DNA of 37,626 nucleotides from Candidatus Saccharimonadota bacterium (GCA_017418275.1 JAFONX010000038.1:1-37626), one strand, 5' to 3'. Shown: positions 15,896-25,033, numbered from the stretch's first letter. Notes: a model not told the origin generated them from the letters alone. Program-made: numbers and translations.

Positions 15896-16639
15896 ATGTT
15901 AGTCGATTCGCATTGTCACTTGCATGATGATTTTCCTATTCCGGTCGACGAGGCGCTTAAGAAGAGCCATGAAAACGGCGTAGATAAAATCATTGTTATT
16001 GGTACTTCTCCAGAAGATTCAGAGAAGGCCTGTGTTTTTGCGGGCGAACATGAAGAGGTTCATTGGACCTTTGGTTATCATCCAGAAGAGTATGATGGAG
16101 ATAAGGCGAAACTCGAAAAAGACCTCAACGATGCGAAGACTTTCCTGAGCGACCCAAAGCTTGTTGGCATTGGTGAGATTGGTTTAGATTATCATTTTCC
16201 GCCTACAGATAAGAAAGCGCAGATTTTCCTCTTAGAAAACATGCTTCAGATTGCGCAGGACATGAAATTGCCGGTTAGCTTCCATGTGCGTGACGCTTTT
16301 GAGGATTTTTGGCCGATTTTTGACAACTTTAAGCTCGTTCCGTCGGTTTTACATTCTTTTACGGATTCCGAGGAAAATATCGAGCAGGGCTTGAAGCGAG
16401 GCTTGTATTTTGGCGTGAATGGCATTGCGACTTTTGCAAAAATCGCCCATCCGCCAATCGAGAGAATTGTGCTAGAGACAGACGCTCCCTTCTTGACACC
16501 GAAGCCATTTCGTGGTAAAATAAATGAATCAGCATTTATTCGGAATATTGCCGAATGGGCTGCAGAATACTATAATTTAAGCCTCGACGAAGTGGCTAAA
16601 ATTACCACCCAAAACGCCGAGCTTATCTTTAAAATATAG
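15896..16639 (+). CDS. tatD: TatD family metal-dependent deoxyribonuclease
   Basis: TIM-barrel metal-dependent hydrolase, usually a 3'-5' DNase. Metal ligands visible in family order are HCH (residues 6-8), Glu in GIGEIGLDYHF, His in FHVRDAF, His in VLHSFTD and Asp in VLETDAPFLTP. Length (247) is slightly short because the segment between GVNGIATFAK and VLETDAP is abbreviated. It heads a run of closely spaced genes: two small ORFs, then the cysteine desulfurase and mnmA, with gaps below 10 nt or overlaps, so they probably share its transcript. Confidence 0.93.
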   Translation: MLVDSHCHLHDDFPIPVDEALKKSHENGVDKIIVIGTSPEDSEKACVFAGEHEEVHWTFGYHPEEYDGDKAKLEKDLNDAKTFLSDPKLVGIGEIGLDYHFPPTDKKAQIFLLENMLQIAQDMKLPVSFHVRDAFEDFWPIFDNFKLVPSVLHSFTDSEENIEQGLKRGLYFGVNGIATFAKIAHPPIERIVLETDAPFLTPKPFRGKINESAFIRNIAEWAAEYYNLSLDEVAKITTQNAELIFKI

Positions 16640-16648
16640 GGAGAATCT

Positions 16649-16876
16649 ATGGAAGAAAATGCTTTTTTCAGAATTCCGACCAGCGGCAGTCTTTCTGGCG
16701 CCACCTCTGCAACGGTAGCTACGATTGCGCCCGTCGAATTGAATTCTGCCCCATTGAAAGTTGAAACACAAATTAAAACGCAAGCCGCGCCTAGCCCAGC
16801 AAGTATCTATGATGAGTTGAGCGCGATTTCCGAGGAAGTAATCGCATGCAGAAAAGCGGTCTTGGAAAGAATCTAA
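16649..16876 (+). CDS. Small protein of unknown function (75 aa)
   Basis: A 75-residue protein with a Ser/Thr/Ala/Pro-rich, probably disordered first part and a short C-terminal helix (YDELSAISEEVIACRKAVLERI). No family recognised. It starts 9 nt after tatD with a GGGAG SD and overlaps the next ORF by 31 nt in another frame, so both probably belong to the tatD-mnmA operon. Confidence 0.6.
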   Translation: MEENAFFRIPTSGSLSGATSATVATIAPVELNSAPLKVETQIKTQAAPSPASIYDELSAISEEVIACRKAVLERI

Positions 16877-17214
16877 GTAAGTTCAAAAAGAAGCTTACAA
16901 TTAAGGCGGATGCGCGTAAAATGCGCCAGCTTGAAGCGGAGCGTAATTTAATTAATGCGGAATCTGCTCTTGGCCGCGGTCTTTTTGGTCAGGTTGCGCC
17001 TGGTCATCAGCGCGAATTTTTCTGCTTGCAGAAAAATGTCTGGCTTTGGTATGAAGATGGTCAAACAATCCGCTATGAGGTTCGCAAAGACGGCGTTTAT
17101 AAAAAGGTAGACGACGGCAACTATCGTAAGATCGATGGCGTTGAACTCTCGCATTTTCGTGATGCTACTAAGGCTTATCTTGAACTCGTTAAAGCAAATA
17201 TTTATAAGGGCTAA
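16846..17214 (+). CDS. Small basic protein of unknown function (122 aa)
   Basis: A 122-residue protein with a basic N-terminus (about 1-30, many Lys/Arg) and a compact beta-rich C-terminal part containing REFFCLQKNVWLWYEDG and IRYEVRKDGVYKKVDDG. I suspect a protein conserved in Saccharibacteria but cannot name a function. The start overlaps the previous gene by 31 nt and has a GAGG SD-like element about 9 nt upstream. The stop is 2 nt from the GTG start of the cysteine desulfurase, suggesting coupled translation. Confidence 0.68.
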   Translation: MQKSGLGKNLSKFKKKLTIKADARKMRQLEAERNLINAESALGRGLFGQVAPGHQREFFCLQKNVWLWYEDGQTIRYEVRKDGVYKKVDDGNYRKIDGVELSHFRDATKAYLELVKANIYKG

Positions 17215-17216
17215 TT

Positions 17217-18374
17217 GTGATTTATCTTGATCACGCCGCCGCAACTCCGCTCTCGAAGCATGCCTTCGAAGAGATGAAGTTGTATTTTGATGCCGATTTT
17301 TTTAATCCGTCCGCGGCTTATTTGCCGGCACAAAAAGTTCGACGTCAATACGAAGCGGCCAAGGATCAAATCGCGCATATAATTGGCGCGAAGGGTGCAG
17401 ATTTGGTGATGACTTCAGGTGCGACCGAGTCGATTAATCTTGCTTTTTCGACGATTCGTCCAGGTGCAAAGATTTTGATTTCGGCCGCTGAACATCAGGC
17501 GGTACGTGCCTGCGCCGAGCGTTGTGGTAATTGTGAAACAATCAAGATCGATAAAAACGCCCGTCTTGAGTTAGAAGATTTCCAGAAGAAGCTGACTGCG
17601 GAGACTGAATTTGTCTCGGTTTGTTTGGTTTCGAGTGAGATTGGCACGATTCAGCCGATCAGTGATATAGCGCGAATGGTTGCTACGGAGCGTCAGCGTC
17701 GTGCCTTGGCAGGCGATGATCGCCCACTCTATTTTCATTGTGACGCCTCACAAGGCTTGGGCTTGATGGAAGTGAAAGTAGCACGTCTGGGCGTGGATTT
17801 GCTTACCTTGAATGCGGCAAAAGTTTATGGCCCAAAGGGAATCGGTGCGCTCTATATTGGTCATGGCGTAAAAATCAGTGCGCAGTCGGTTGGCGGCGGG
17901 CAGGAAATGGGGCTTCGCTCGGGTACAGAGAATGTACCGGCGACGATTGCCTTTGCGACAGCCTTGACTGATGCGCAGAATCATCTTTCGGCAGAGAAGA
18001 AGCGTCTACAAAACCTCAAGAAAATTCTTGTTAAAAATCTTGAAACAATTCCGAATATCGAATTTCATGGTAACCCTAAGACTCAGTTGCCAAGTTTCGT
18101 CTCCTTCTCGGTGCCAGGCATTGATGCGGAGCGTATGATTTTTGCGCTCGAGGACAAGGAGATTTATCTTTCGACCGGCGCGGCCTGTGCGGCTAGTAAG
18201 GGAGAAAAATCGCCAACATTGAAGGCGATGGGTTTGAATGATGCTGCGATTGCGGGTTCGCTTCGTATCTCGATGGGCAAACTTAATGACGAAGAGAATA
18301 TTAAGCAAGCGGCTGACGCAATTTGTAAAGTGATTGCTACCGAGCAAGCTCGTCTCGAGAGGAGTAAAGCGTGA
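17217..18374 (+). CDS. Cysteine desulfurase (NifS/IscS family)
   Basis: PLP enzyme that moves sulfur from cysteine onto an active-site cysteine. Visible are YLDHAAATPL, TSGATESINLA, the PLP-stacking His in SAAEHQAV, Asp in HCDASQG, and the Schiff-base Lys in NAAKVYGPKG; the usual SGHK reads NAAK, so the His before the Lys is lost. The catalytic Cys is in STGAACAASKG. Length (385) is normal. GTG start 2 nt after the previous gene; the stop overlaps the mnmA start. No IscU, SufB or other scaffold is nearby, so sulfur delivery to MnmA for tRNA thiolation is the most likely job. Confidence 0.94.
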   Translation: MIYLDHAAATPLSKHAFEEMKLYFDADFFNPSAAYLPAQKVRRQYEAAKDQIAHIIGAKGADLVMTSGATESINLAFSTIRPGAKILISAAEHQAVRACAERCGNCETIKIDKNARLELEDFQKKLTAETEFVSVCLVSSEIGTIQPISDIARMVATERQRRALAGDDRPLYFHCDASQGLGLMEVKVARLGVDLLTLNAAKVYGPKGIGALYIGHGVKISAQSVGGGQEMGLRSGTENVPATIAFATALTDAQNHLSAEKKRLQNLKKILVKNLETIPNIEFHGNPKTQLPSFVSFSVPGIDAERMIFALEDKEIYLSTGAACAASKGEKSPTLKAMGLNDAAIAGSLRISMGKLNDEENIKQAADAICKVIATEQARLERSKA

Positions 18375-19393
18375 GTAAAGTCTTTCTAGGTATGTCTGGC
18401 GGTGTTGATTCGGCTGTATCGGCCTATCTTTTGCGCGAAGCGGGTCACGAGGTTGTTGGCGCTTATATGAAGAACTGGTCCAAGAATCTTCCAGGCATGA
18501 AGTGTCCTTGGGCGGAGGATTTGGCAGACGCCAAGCGTACGGCTGTGAAGCTCGGCCTAGATTTTCGAGTTTTTGATTTTGAAAACGAATACAAACAAAA
18601 AGTTGTAGATTATATGATTGCCGAATACAAGAAGGGTAACACGCCGAACCCGGATATTATGTGCAATCAGGAGATTAAGTTTAAACTCTTCGCCGAAACA
18701 GCTTTTGAACAGGGTGCAGAATTGATTGCAACAGGGCATTATGCGTGCACGGACGGTAAGAATCTTCTTCGTGCCGTCGACGATAATAAGGATCAAACCT
18801 ACTTCCTTTATCGTATTTCGGCAGATGTGATTCCAAAGATTCTTTTTCCGGTTGGTGAGATGAAGAAGCCGGACGTAAAGGCTCTAGCGGAGAAAGTCGG
18901 TCTGTCTGTTGCGCGCAAGCCTGAATCAATGGGCGTCTGCTTTGTGGGTGAAGCTAATATCAAGGATTTTTTGGGCGAATTCGTCGAAACGAAGCCGGGT
19001 GAAATTCGCGAAATTGAGACCGAAAAGGTGCTTGGCTATCATGATGGCGCAATCTTTTATACGCTTGGTCAGCGCCACGGTCTCGGGCTTAAAACTGGCC
19101 TGCCGTATTATGTCGTAAAGAAAGATATGGGCAAGAATATTGTTTATGTCTCGCAGAATTTAAACTCGCTATCGCTCTGGAAAAAAGAAATCGAGCTCAA
19201 AGACATTATTATTCGAGGCGAGCATAATCTGACAAAGCTGCAAGCACGTATTCGTCACCGCGCACCGCTTATTTCAGCGAAGCTTGAAGGCAATAAACTT
19301 ATCTTTGCAGATGAACAAAAATCTCTTACGCCGGGTCAAAGTGTCGTCCTGTATGATGGAGACATTTGTATTGGCGGCGGCATTATCGCATAA
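18371..19393 (+). CDS. mnmA: tRNA-specific 2-thiouridylase MnmA
   Basis: ATP-dependent enzyme that adenylates and thiolates U34 of tRNA-Lys, -Glu and -Gln. The PP-loop is GMSGGVDSA (residues 7-15). Catalytic cysteines are present in PDIMCNQEIKF and in MGVCFVGE, and the C-terminal beta-barrel (LGQRHGLGL, IRHRAPL, TPGQSVVLY) is complete. At 340 residues it is close to normal. Its GTG start overlaps the stop of the cysteine desulfurase (GTGA), a strong sign that the two act together. It ends at a bidirectional terminator. Confidence 0.95.
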   Translation: MSKVFLGMSGGVDSAVSAYLLREAGHEVVGAYMKNWSKNLPGMKCPWAEDLADAKRTAVKLGLDFRVFDFENEYKQKVVDYMIAEYKKGNTPNPDIMCNQEIKFKLFAETAFEQGAELIATGHYACTDGKNLLRAVDDNKDQTYFLYRISADVIPKILFPVGEMKKPDVKALAEKVGLSVARKPESMGVCFVGEANIKDFLGEFVETKPGEIREIETEKVLGYHDGAIFYTLGQRHGLGLKTGLPYYVVKKDMGKNIVYVSQNLNSLSLWKKEIELKDIIIRGEHNLTKLQARIRHRAPLISAKLEGNKLIFADEQKSLTPGQSVVLYDGDICIGGGIIA

Positions 19394-19425
19394 AATATCC
19401 CAGAGCTAATCTGGGATATTTTTTA
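19393..19425. terminator. Bidirectional terminator between mnmA and the metallophosphoesterase gene
   Basis: AATATCCCAG/CTGGGATATT stem with a small loop, A-rich on the left and T6 on the right, overlapping the stop codons of both convergent genes. Confidence 0.9.
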
Positions 19426-21486
19426 TAGTTCTACAAGCCAATCGTCTTGTGGATAATATTGTTCAATGCTTGTAAGTGGTACTTGTTCAATGTCGAAACT
19501 ACTATCTTTGTGAGTTGTAATTAAAGTTGCGCCGCGTTGTTTAGTGTCGCGTGCGATACCTGGCATGGCGAGATAGTCAATACTCATGCCGTAGGTCAAA
19601 CGAATGCCTTTGTATTCAATCGAAGTATTATTGTAGTGATCATGACCACAGAACATGCCCTTGGTGCTACCGAGCTCGACGGCCGTATTGAATAGTTTAC
19701 TAGGATGATCTGATACATCCATCACCTCGTCGTTATTTTCGCCGAAATAGTATTTTACCTCGCTGCTACCTTGTTGATATAAATCATAAGCCGTCACGTA
19801 TTCTTGTAGTGGAATATGGAAGAATACAAGCGAAGAAATCGTATAACCTTCCTTTTGGTTAAGGTCTTCAATCTGTTTCTTGTACCACGCGACCTGATCA
19901 TCGTGAATGTAGTCGTAAGTATTAAAGCCTTCACCTGTATAGGCATTCGAGTCGATAATTACAATTGCTTGGTTAAGTGAACCGTCTTTGTTGCGTAGCT
20001 CAATAAGCTGGTTATTGCGCCCTGTAATATCTGGCTGAACGTATGGATATAGCAAGGTTTTGCTAGACTTGTAGGATAAAGATTTGTAAACCTCTTTCAA
20101 ATCAACTTCGCTTGTAGTGGCGTAGCTTTCGGTATCGTGGTTGCCATAAGCAAAAGCCCACGGAATACCGAGGTTGCGCATAAAGCTAGCAAACTGTTGT
20201 ACAGGAGCGGTGTTATTGAATGAGAACGATGAATAACCGACTGGGAAGGTTAAATCGCCGGTAACAATTACGAAGTCTGGCCTTGTATGGTCGATTAGTT
20301 TGTAGACTGCCTGAAGGGCCTGCATGTCACGACGGTAAGAGATTGGTCCGCCGCCAAGATGAATATCTGTAAGCTGTAGGATTTTGAAATCATCCTCGGT
20401 CATAGTAATTGTATAAACGCCCGTATCGTCGTTATACTCAATCTCACTCTGATTGTTTGAAATGTTTGGACGCGAATTAATGTATGGCTGGGTTAGCCAG
20501 TAATCGCGCGATAAAACCGCGTAGCCACCAACGACAATTACTACAACGCTTACGATTGCTACGGCAATTTTGTTGATTCGGGTTTCTTTGTAGCAATAAC
20601 TCTTTTTGCTGGAATAAAAAATCGCTAAAGCAATCAGGTCAAAGATGACTTGTAATACAACAACCGGATTCACAACAAAAACCTTGTCGAAGAGGTAGAA
20701 GATAAAAATTGCAGAAAGCCAGTAAATGCTACAAAAAATTAAGGATTTGAGGTAGTTGTTCCAGAAAATCTTGCGCTTTGCGAGCGTAGCTTTCTGGAAA
20801 ATGAAGTGCGTGATGCGCATATTCTTAATCGCAAAGAAAAGTGGTAGGGAAACGACCAAGAAGACACTCGCGAAATAGCTCGCTAACTGTACAATCTTGA
20901 GATTAAGGCTAATATTAATAACGTTCGTAATTGCGCCACCTAAGACCGCAAAAAACACAAACAACCAGAAGGTCGAACGCACTGTGTATTTATCGAAAGA
21001 TTTGCGGATATGATCATAGCTATCGAGTGAGAAGAAGCGCGAATCGTCGTCTGAGCGTTCGTAAAGAATAAAATCTACAATCGCGAATGCGGCGCAAAAA
21101 ATCGAAGCCGCTAGAAAGAGGGGACTAAAGTTGGCGAGCGTTTCCAAGAATAAACCTATGGCGGCAAGTCCAAAAAATGTAGTCGTATAGATATGAATAC
21201 GTTCGCGACGGAAGTGTTTAAGGTAAAGTGCTTCATCGGCGACATCTTCACTCGAAGTCCAGGATTTTACATCCTCATTTGTATATCCAGCAGCTTTTGC
21301 GAGTAACTCTAATGAACTGTATTTCTTTACAATCCTCGAGAAGGCAATGCGTTTAGGATTTTTTTCTAGGAGCTTATTATACTCCTTAGTGATTGTTTCG
21401 AGGATTATTGTTTTTGCGGTTTCGGCCTTGGTCGAGAAAGGGATTTCTTCAAAGAAACTTTCAATATAGTTGTTGATTACACTCAT
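19423..21486 (-). CDS. Polytopic membrane metallophosphoesterase
   Basis: A 687-residue protein. The N-terminal ~90 residues are soluble and helical; about 95-330 hold roughly seven membrane helices; the C-terminal half is a calcineurin-like phosphoesterase that would lie outside the cell if the helix count is right. Metal-binding motifs appear in order: TDIHLG, TGDLTF, YGNHDTE, FFHIPLQ and CGHDHYNN. The substrate is unknown; related secreted enzymes act on phosphodiesters, lipids or nucleotides. Near-leaderless start: a TATAAT lies 11 nt upstream and no SD is seen. Divergent from the 21563 gene. Confidence 0.88.
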   Translation of the reverse strand: MSVINNYIESFFEEIPFSTKAETAKTIILETITKEYNKLLEKNPKRIAFSRIVKKYSSLELLAKAAGYTNEDVKSWTSSEDVADEALYLKHFRRERIHIYTTTFFGLAAIGLFLETLANFSPLFLAASIFCAAFAIVDFILYERSDDDSRFFSLDSYDHIRKSFDKYTVRSTFWLFVFFAVLGGAITNVINISLNLKIVQLASYFASVFLVVSLPLFFAIKNMRITHFIFQKATLAKRKIFWNNYLKSLIFCSIYWLSAIFIFYLFDKVFVVNPVVVLQVIFDLIALAIFYSSKKSYCYKETRINKIAVAIVSVVVIVVGGYAVLSRDYWLTQPYINSRPNISNNQSEIEYNDDTGVYTITMTEDDFKILQLTDIHLGGGPISYRRDMQALQAVYKLIDHTRPDFVIVTGDLTFPVGYSSFSFNNTAPVQQFASFMRNLGIPWAFAYGNHDTESYATTSEVDLKEVYKSLSYKSSKTLLYPYVQPDITGRNNQLIELRNKDGSLNQAIVIIDSNAYTGEGFNTYDYIHDDQVAWYKKQIEDLNQKEGYTISSLVFFHIPLQEYVTAYDLYQQGSSEVKYYFGENNDEVMDVSDHPSKLFNTAVELGSTKGMFCGHDHYNNTSIEYKGIRLTYGMSIDYLAMPGIARDTKQRGATLITTHKDSSFDIEQVPLTSIEQYYPQDDWLVEL

Positions 21487-21497
21487 GATTAATGCTA

Positions 21498-21503
21498 ATT
21501 ATA
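21498..21503 (-). promoter_or_regulatory. -10 box of the metallophosphoesterase gene
   Basis: Minus-strand TATAAT, 11 nt before the ATG, giving a leader of only about 4 nt. Confidence 0.6.
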
Positions 21504-21544
21504 GCAGTTTTGGCGAACTGTTACGGATGCATTTAAAGCGTTTA

Positions 21545-21553
21545 TGTTAAAAT
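21545..21553 (+). promoter_or_regulatory. Leaderless-type extended -10
   Basis: TGT-TAAAAT (hexamer 21548-21553), 9 nt before ATG 21563. Confidence 0.68.
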
Positions 21554-21562
21554 AAACTTAAT

Positions 21563-22201
21563 ATGAATAAATCCGTGGGCAAATCTAATAGTACAAAAGC
21601 ATCAAAAACTACAAAAAAGCAAAGCGCAAAATCTACAACAAAAGTTGCGCCAAAAACCACTTCGAAAATTAAGGAGAAAAAGAAAAACTTCTTAAATATC
21701 GGCATCAAGAACGACAATAATGTCTTAATAATTTGCGTTGTAATTATTGCAGTAATACTGGTTATAGCATTGTTGGCTTCTGCAATTAAGAATCGTAAAG
21801 TTGATATTGAGGCTGATTTAACAATTGCGTCCGCCAGCACGAGTTGTGACCTAATTGTGCGCGAAGATGACGGCACGCGTCCGGCAAGTGGCAGCACAAT
21901 CGTTGTCAAAGATTCGAAGTCTTACCGTGATATGCTTAGTCAGTATAGCTATCTCAAGAAATTCAATCTTTCTGAGCCGAAAGATTTTGGCGAAGCAAGT
22001 TACGTTTATATCTACTCGGTAGATTCTATCAGCGATGATGGCTTAAGGCTTGGTAACGTTAACATTCAGAACAAAAACGTAAATATTGAATTGAAGTACG
22101 ATAGTGATAAGGCAATTGATTGTGTAAATGCTCATCTCTTTGTAGTCCGAATTAACGACAAGAATGTCGAAAACGCTAACTTTAGCACTGTCGAAGATTA
22201 G
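21563..22201 (+). CDS. Single-TM surface protein with Lys/Thr-rich N-terminus
   Basis: A 212-residue protein of unknown family. Residues 1-50 are rich in Lys, Thr and Ser and presumably cytoplasmic, residues about 55-76 form a TM (VLIICVVIIAVILVIALLAS), and the remaining ~135 residues would face outside with two cysteines (STSCDL, AIDCVN). The next gene also encodes a single-TM surface protein and each has its own -10 box. Confidence 0.7.
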   Translation: MNKSVGKSNSTKASKTTKKQSAKSTTKVAPKTTSKIKEKKKNFLNIGIKNDNNVLIICVVIIAVILVIALLASAIKNRKVDIEADLTIASASTSCDLIVREDDGTRPASGSTIVVKDSKSYRDMLSQYSYLKKFNLSEPKDFGEASYVYIYSVDSISDDGLRLGNVNIQNKNVNIELKYDSDKAIDCVNAHLFVVRINDKNVENANFSTVED

Positions 22202-22213
22202 GCCTGCTCAGCG

Positions 22214-22219
22214 TATAAT
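22214..22219 (+). promoter_or_regulatory. Leaderless-type -10 box
   Basis: TATAAT 9 nt before ATG 22229. Confidence 0.68.
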
Positions 22220-22228
22220 AGAAATATC

Positions 22229-22984
22229 ATGACGAAGAAGAAAACTGAGCCTGTCAAGACTACGACTAATAATTCTAAAGCGTTGACTATTTTAGCAATT
22301 ATAATTGGATCATTATTGGTCCTAGCTGGATTAGCTCTCGTAATTGTAAAGCTGATCGAAGCCGACCAGGAGCCGTCAGATTGCTGTGCTGTGTATCCTC
22401 CTAGTACTCCATCATATCCTGCGCCTTCTGATCCTGGTTTAGAAAAAAAGAAACCGATTCTTTATCTTTATCCAGAAAAAGAAACCGAAGTAAGCGTGCG
22501 TTTTGCTCGTCCAGAACTTCTCACAACGACTTACCCAAAATACAACAACGAATGGAGAGTTGTAGCACAACCAAACGGCGACTTACGTGATATCGAGGGT
22601 AAATACTATTACGGCCTCTACTGGGAAAAACGAGAAGATTACAAGGAGTTCAGCGACGGTTTCTATGTCGAAAAAGACAATGCGACCGAATTCCTTGAAG
22701 AAAAGCTAGAAATTCTCGGTCTCAATGATCGCGAGCGCAACGAATTTATTATGTACTGGCTACCTATCCTCGAAAAGAACGAAAAGAGCTTTGTACATTT
22801 TGAACTTACCGATGAGTTGCAAGCTGAAAACGCGCTCATTATTTCTCCTGCGCCGGACTCGCTTTTGCGTATTGATATGACAGTTCAAAAAATTGAAGAA
22901 GATCCAAAACTCCCAGAACAGAAATTACCAAGCTTCGAGCGTAAGGGTTTTGCGGCGGTAGAATGGGGTGGCGTTAGCCGATAA
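22229..22984 (+). CDS. Membrane-anchored KPILYLYPEKETEV-type surface protein
   Basis: A 251-residue protein with a basic N-terminus, one TM (about 19-43), a Pro/Ser/Cys-rich linker and a C-terminal domain. The domain opens KKPILYLYPEKETEVSV and continues with TTYPKYNNEWRV, PNGDLRD, YYYGLYWEK, EFIMYWLPILEKNEKSF and LIISPAPDSLLRIDM. I recognise this motif set as a widespread uncharacterised bacterial family, but I know of no assigned biochemical function. The anchor and linker place it on the outer face of the cell. Confidence 0.78.
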   Translation: MTKKKTEPVKTTTNNSKALTILAIIIGSLLVLAGLALVIVKLIEADQEPSDCCAVYPPSTPSYPAPSDPGLEKKKPILYLYPEKETEVSVRFARPELLTTTYPKYNNEWRVVAQPNGDLRDIEGKYYYGLYWEKREDYKEFSDGFYVEKDNATEFLEEKLEILGLNDRERNEFIMYWLPILEKNEKSFVHFELTDELQAENALIISPAPDSLLRIDMTVQKIEEDPKLPEQKLPSFERKGFAAVEWGGVSR

Positions 22985-22994
22985 GTCTACAAAC

Positions 22995-23025
22995 AAAAAC
23001 CGCCCTAATTTGGGGCGGTTTTTCT
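22995..23025. terminator. Bidirectional terminator
   Basis: ACCGCCC/GGGCGGT stem flanked by an A run and a T run, between convergent genes ending at 22984 and 23024. Confidence 0.9.
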
Positions 23026-23269
23026 ATTTTGCTACGCTTTTAATGTCTTGTAGTTCAAAGCGATAGTTTTGTTTAATATCGGGGTATTTTTCGTGGTCGA
23101 CTTCGCTAAGGAACATCTCTTTTGGTCTTGCCCAGAGCTCGCCCTTGCCGTAAAGCTGGCGATAGATGACGAGTTCTTCGCAAGTTTCAGAGAACTTTGC
23201 TATATCTACAACAATATAATGATCGCCTTTAAAATGTTTGTAGACGCCATTAACGACGAGTTTATTCAT
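23024..23269 (-). CDS. DUF1653 domain protein
   Basis: An 81-residue protein matching DUF1653: [46 protein letters not shown]. The function of this small beta-rich domain is not established. Its start overlaps the end of the DJ-1-like gene by 8 nt, so translation is coupled and the two probably form one transcript. Confidence 0.88.
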   Translation of the reverse strand: MNKLVVNGVYKHFKGDHYIVVDIAKFSETCEELVIYRQLYGKGELWARPKEMFLSEVDHEKYPDIKQNYRFELQDIKSVAK

Positions 23270-23801
23270 ATTGGATGCCTTCTTCGACTTGCGACAGAGC
23301 TCCCGGCTTCAGTGTCTTAATAATTTCGCGCGCAAATTCAACAGATGCGTTCATGGCGCGCGCGGTAATTACGTTGTCATTATGTACAACTGGAGTGTTT
23401 TGGTATGTGCCGCCAAAGCTATCACTCTCGAAGCCTGGGTAGCAAGTGTATTTCTTACCGTTAAGGATGCCGAGCTTGCCAAGAAGGCTAGGTGCAGCAC
23501 AGATTGCGCAACAGAGTTTACCGGAAGCGTTATGGGCTTTTAAAACTTCTTGGAGCGGAGCAAAGTTTGTAAGGTTTTCCGTACCGCGTAATCCGCCAGG
23601 GAGAATAAGAGTGTCGTAATCTTCGGCTTTAAAATCATTCCAGGTTAAATCGCATTCGACTGGGATACTGTGGGAACCTACGACCTCATTAGAATTGGTA
23701 ATCGAAACGGTTCTGGTCTCCAGACCGGCGCGCCGAAGCATGTCGGTTGGCACGATGGCTTCACCTTCTTCGAAGCCGTCTGCATAAAATATCGCTATCA
23801 T
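23262..23801 (-). CDS. DJ-1/PfpI family protein
   Basis: A 179-residue DJ-1/ThiJ-type protein with a flavodoxin-like fold. The conserved Glu is in DGFEEGEA (about residue 11) and the nucleophile-elbow Cys in CAICAAPS. Reported activities in this family include chaperone, protease and deglycase or glyoxalase functions, the deglycase role being debated. The ATG at 23801 is chosen over in-frame upstream codons because [15 protein letters not shown] is the usual family start and a TACAAT box lies 6 nt upstream. It is followed by the overlapping DUF1653 gene and is divergent from the MFS-like gene. Confidence 0.9.
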   Translation of the reverse strand: MIAIFYADGFEEGEAIVPTDMLRRAGLETRTVSITNSNEVVGSHSIPVECDLTWNDFKAEDYDTLILPGGLRGTENLTNFAPLQEVLKAHNASGKLCCAICAAPSLLGKLGILNGKKYTCYPGFESDSFGGTYQNTPVVHNDNVITARAMNASVEFAREIIKTLKPGALSQVEEGIQYE

Positions 23802-23807
23802 ATCTAA

Positions 23808-23813
23808 ATTGTA
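23808..23813 (-). promoter_or_regulatory. Leaderless-type -10 of the DJ-1 gene
   Basis: Minus-strand TACAAT ending 6 nt before ATG 23801. Confidence 0.75.
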
Positions 23814-23839
23814 CAACGATTTATGGGGAGTAAATAAGG

Positions 23840-23845
23840 TATAAT
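23840..23845 (+). promoter_or_regulatory. Leaderless-type -10 of the MFS-like gene
   Basis: TATAAT ending 6 nt before ATG 23852. The two divergent ATGs are separated by only 50 bp. Confidence 0.77.
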
Positions 23846-23851
23846 ATAAGC

Positions 23852-24997
23852 ATGAGCGATAATGCAAAGCATTTTGATGCCTATGTTGTAATCTCGACCT
23901 TTGGCCGTTCCCTGATGGAAGCCTTTATTCCCGTAATTATGTACAAATCGGGCTATGAGTTGCATAGTATTGCATATTACTATATGCTGATGAATCTGAT
24001 TTCTTTCGGCATAACTTATCCTCTTGCGCTTCTATCGAAAAACTATAGCAATCGTATTTTAGCTACAATCGCTATCTTTGCGTATATTGGTCTACAATTC
24101 GCTTTGCCATACCTCGACGGCTCGTCCGAAATAATTGTTGTAATTGCAGTCTTGTATGCATTGTATCGGCGTTGCTATTGGCAATCGCGCCGTTTCTATT
24201 CTTTGCATATTGTGCGCAAGAAACAGATTGGTAAAGCCTACGCGATTCTTAGTATTATTAATCAGTTAAGCGTAATGGGGGCAACCTTCGTAGGTGCGGT
24301 TTGTCTGGATTCGCTAGATATGAACACGCTAATTATTGTCTCGGGTGCGATAATGTTTGTCGGTTTAATCCCGCTCTATCGTATGAAACTTGCACATGAG
24401 AGAAACACGGTAAAACTCAATCTCGGCAAGGCTTTCCGGCTGATTCCGGCGCGCGATTTGATTATTTTTGGTACTTTTGAAGCCTTGAATGTTGTGCGCT
24501 TTTTATTCCCGATTTATATTGTAATGTACGTTAAAGACAATTATCAGTCGGTCGGGATAGTGACGGTTATTACGGATTTGGCCATTATAGTCTTTAGTTA
24601 TATTTTTGGTAAACGTCTAGATAGGACCAACAAAGATTTCTTGCGACTTAGTACTTTACTGGTTGTGACCGTCTTTGCGGTTAAAGCATTTTCAGGAAAT
24701 CCAATTTTGTATCTTATTTCCTTCCTTGAGGGATTTATGACCAAGATGCACGAGATTGCCGTACAACGCAAGTTCTTTGAGCTTAGTAAAAAGTATGAAT
24801 ACAATAATTACAACCTCGCTTACGAAATGGCGTTAAATTTTTTCCGCCTTTTGATTGCAACTTTAATCTTTGTTATTCCAGTAGATATTCGCACGGCAAT
24901 TTTAATATCTTTAGCCATCATGGGTATATCAATTTTCATAAACTACAAAAAACCAAGAATTAAAGATTTTGACGAATCAGCTTGTATTGAAGAATAA
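23852..24997 (+). CDS. MFS-like polytopic membrane protein
   Basis: A 381-residue integral membrane protein with about 10-12 hydrophobic helices, a central loop (RMKLAHERNTVKLNLGKAFRLIP) between two halves, and repeated short basic cytoplasmic loops such as YRRCYWQSRR, where MFS proteins have their motif A-like segments. The two-half layout fits a major facilitator transporter. No substrate can be inferred. It is divergent from the DJ-1/DUF1653 pair through a 50-bp intergenic region, so co-regulation is possible. Confidence 0.72.
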   Translation: MSDNAKHFDAYVVISTFGRSLMEAFIPVIMYKSGYELHSIAYYYMLMNLISFGITYPLALLSKNYSNRILATIAIFAYIGLQFALPYLDGSSEIIVVIAVLYALYRRCYWQSRRFYSLHIVRKKQIGKAYAILSIINQLSVMGATFVGAVCLDSLDMNTLIIVSGAIMFVGLIPLYRMKLAHERNTVKLNLGKAFRLIPARDLIIFGTFEALNVVRFLFPIYIVMYVKDNYQSVGIVTVITDLAIIVFSYIFGKRLDRTNKDFLRLSTLLVVTVFAVKAFSGNPILYLISFLEGFMTKMHEIAVQRKFFELSKKYEYNNYNLAYEMALNFFRLLIATLIFVIPVDIRTAILISLAIMGISIFINYKKPRIKDFDESACIEE

Positions 24998-25033
24998 ACA
25001 AGAGATTTTTAACTACAACTCAGCAAAAGTATA

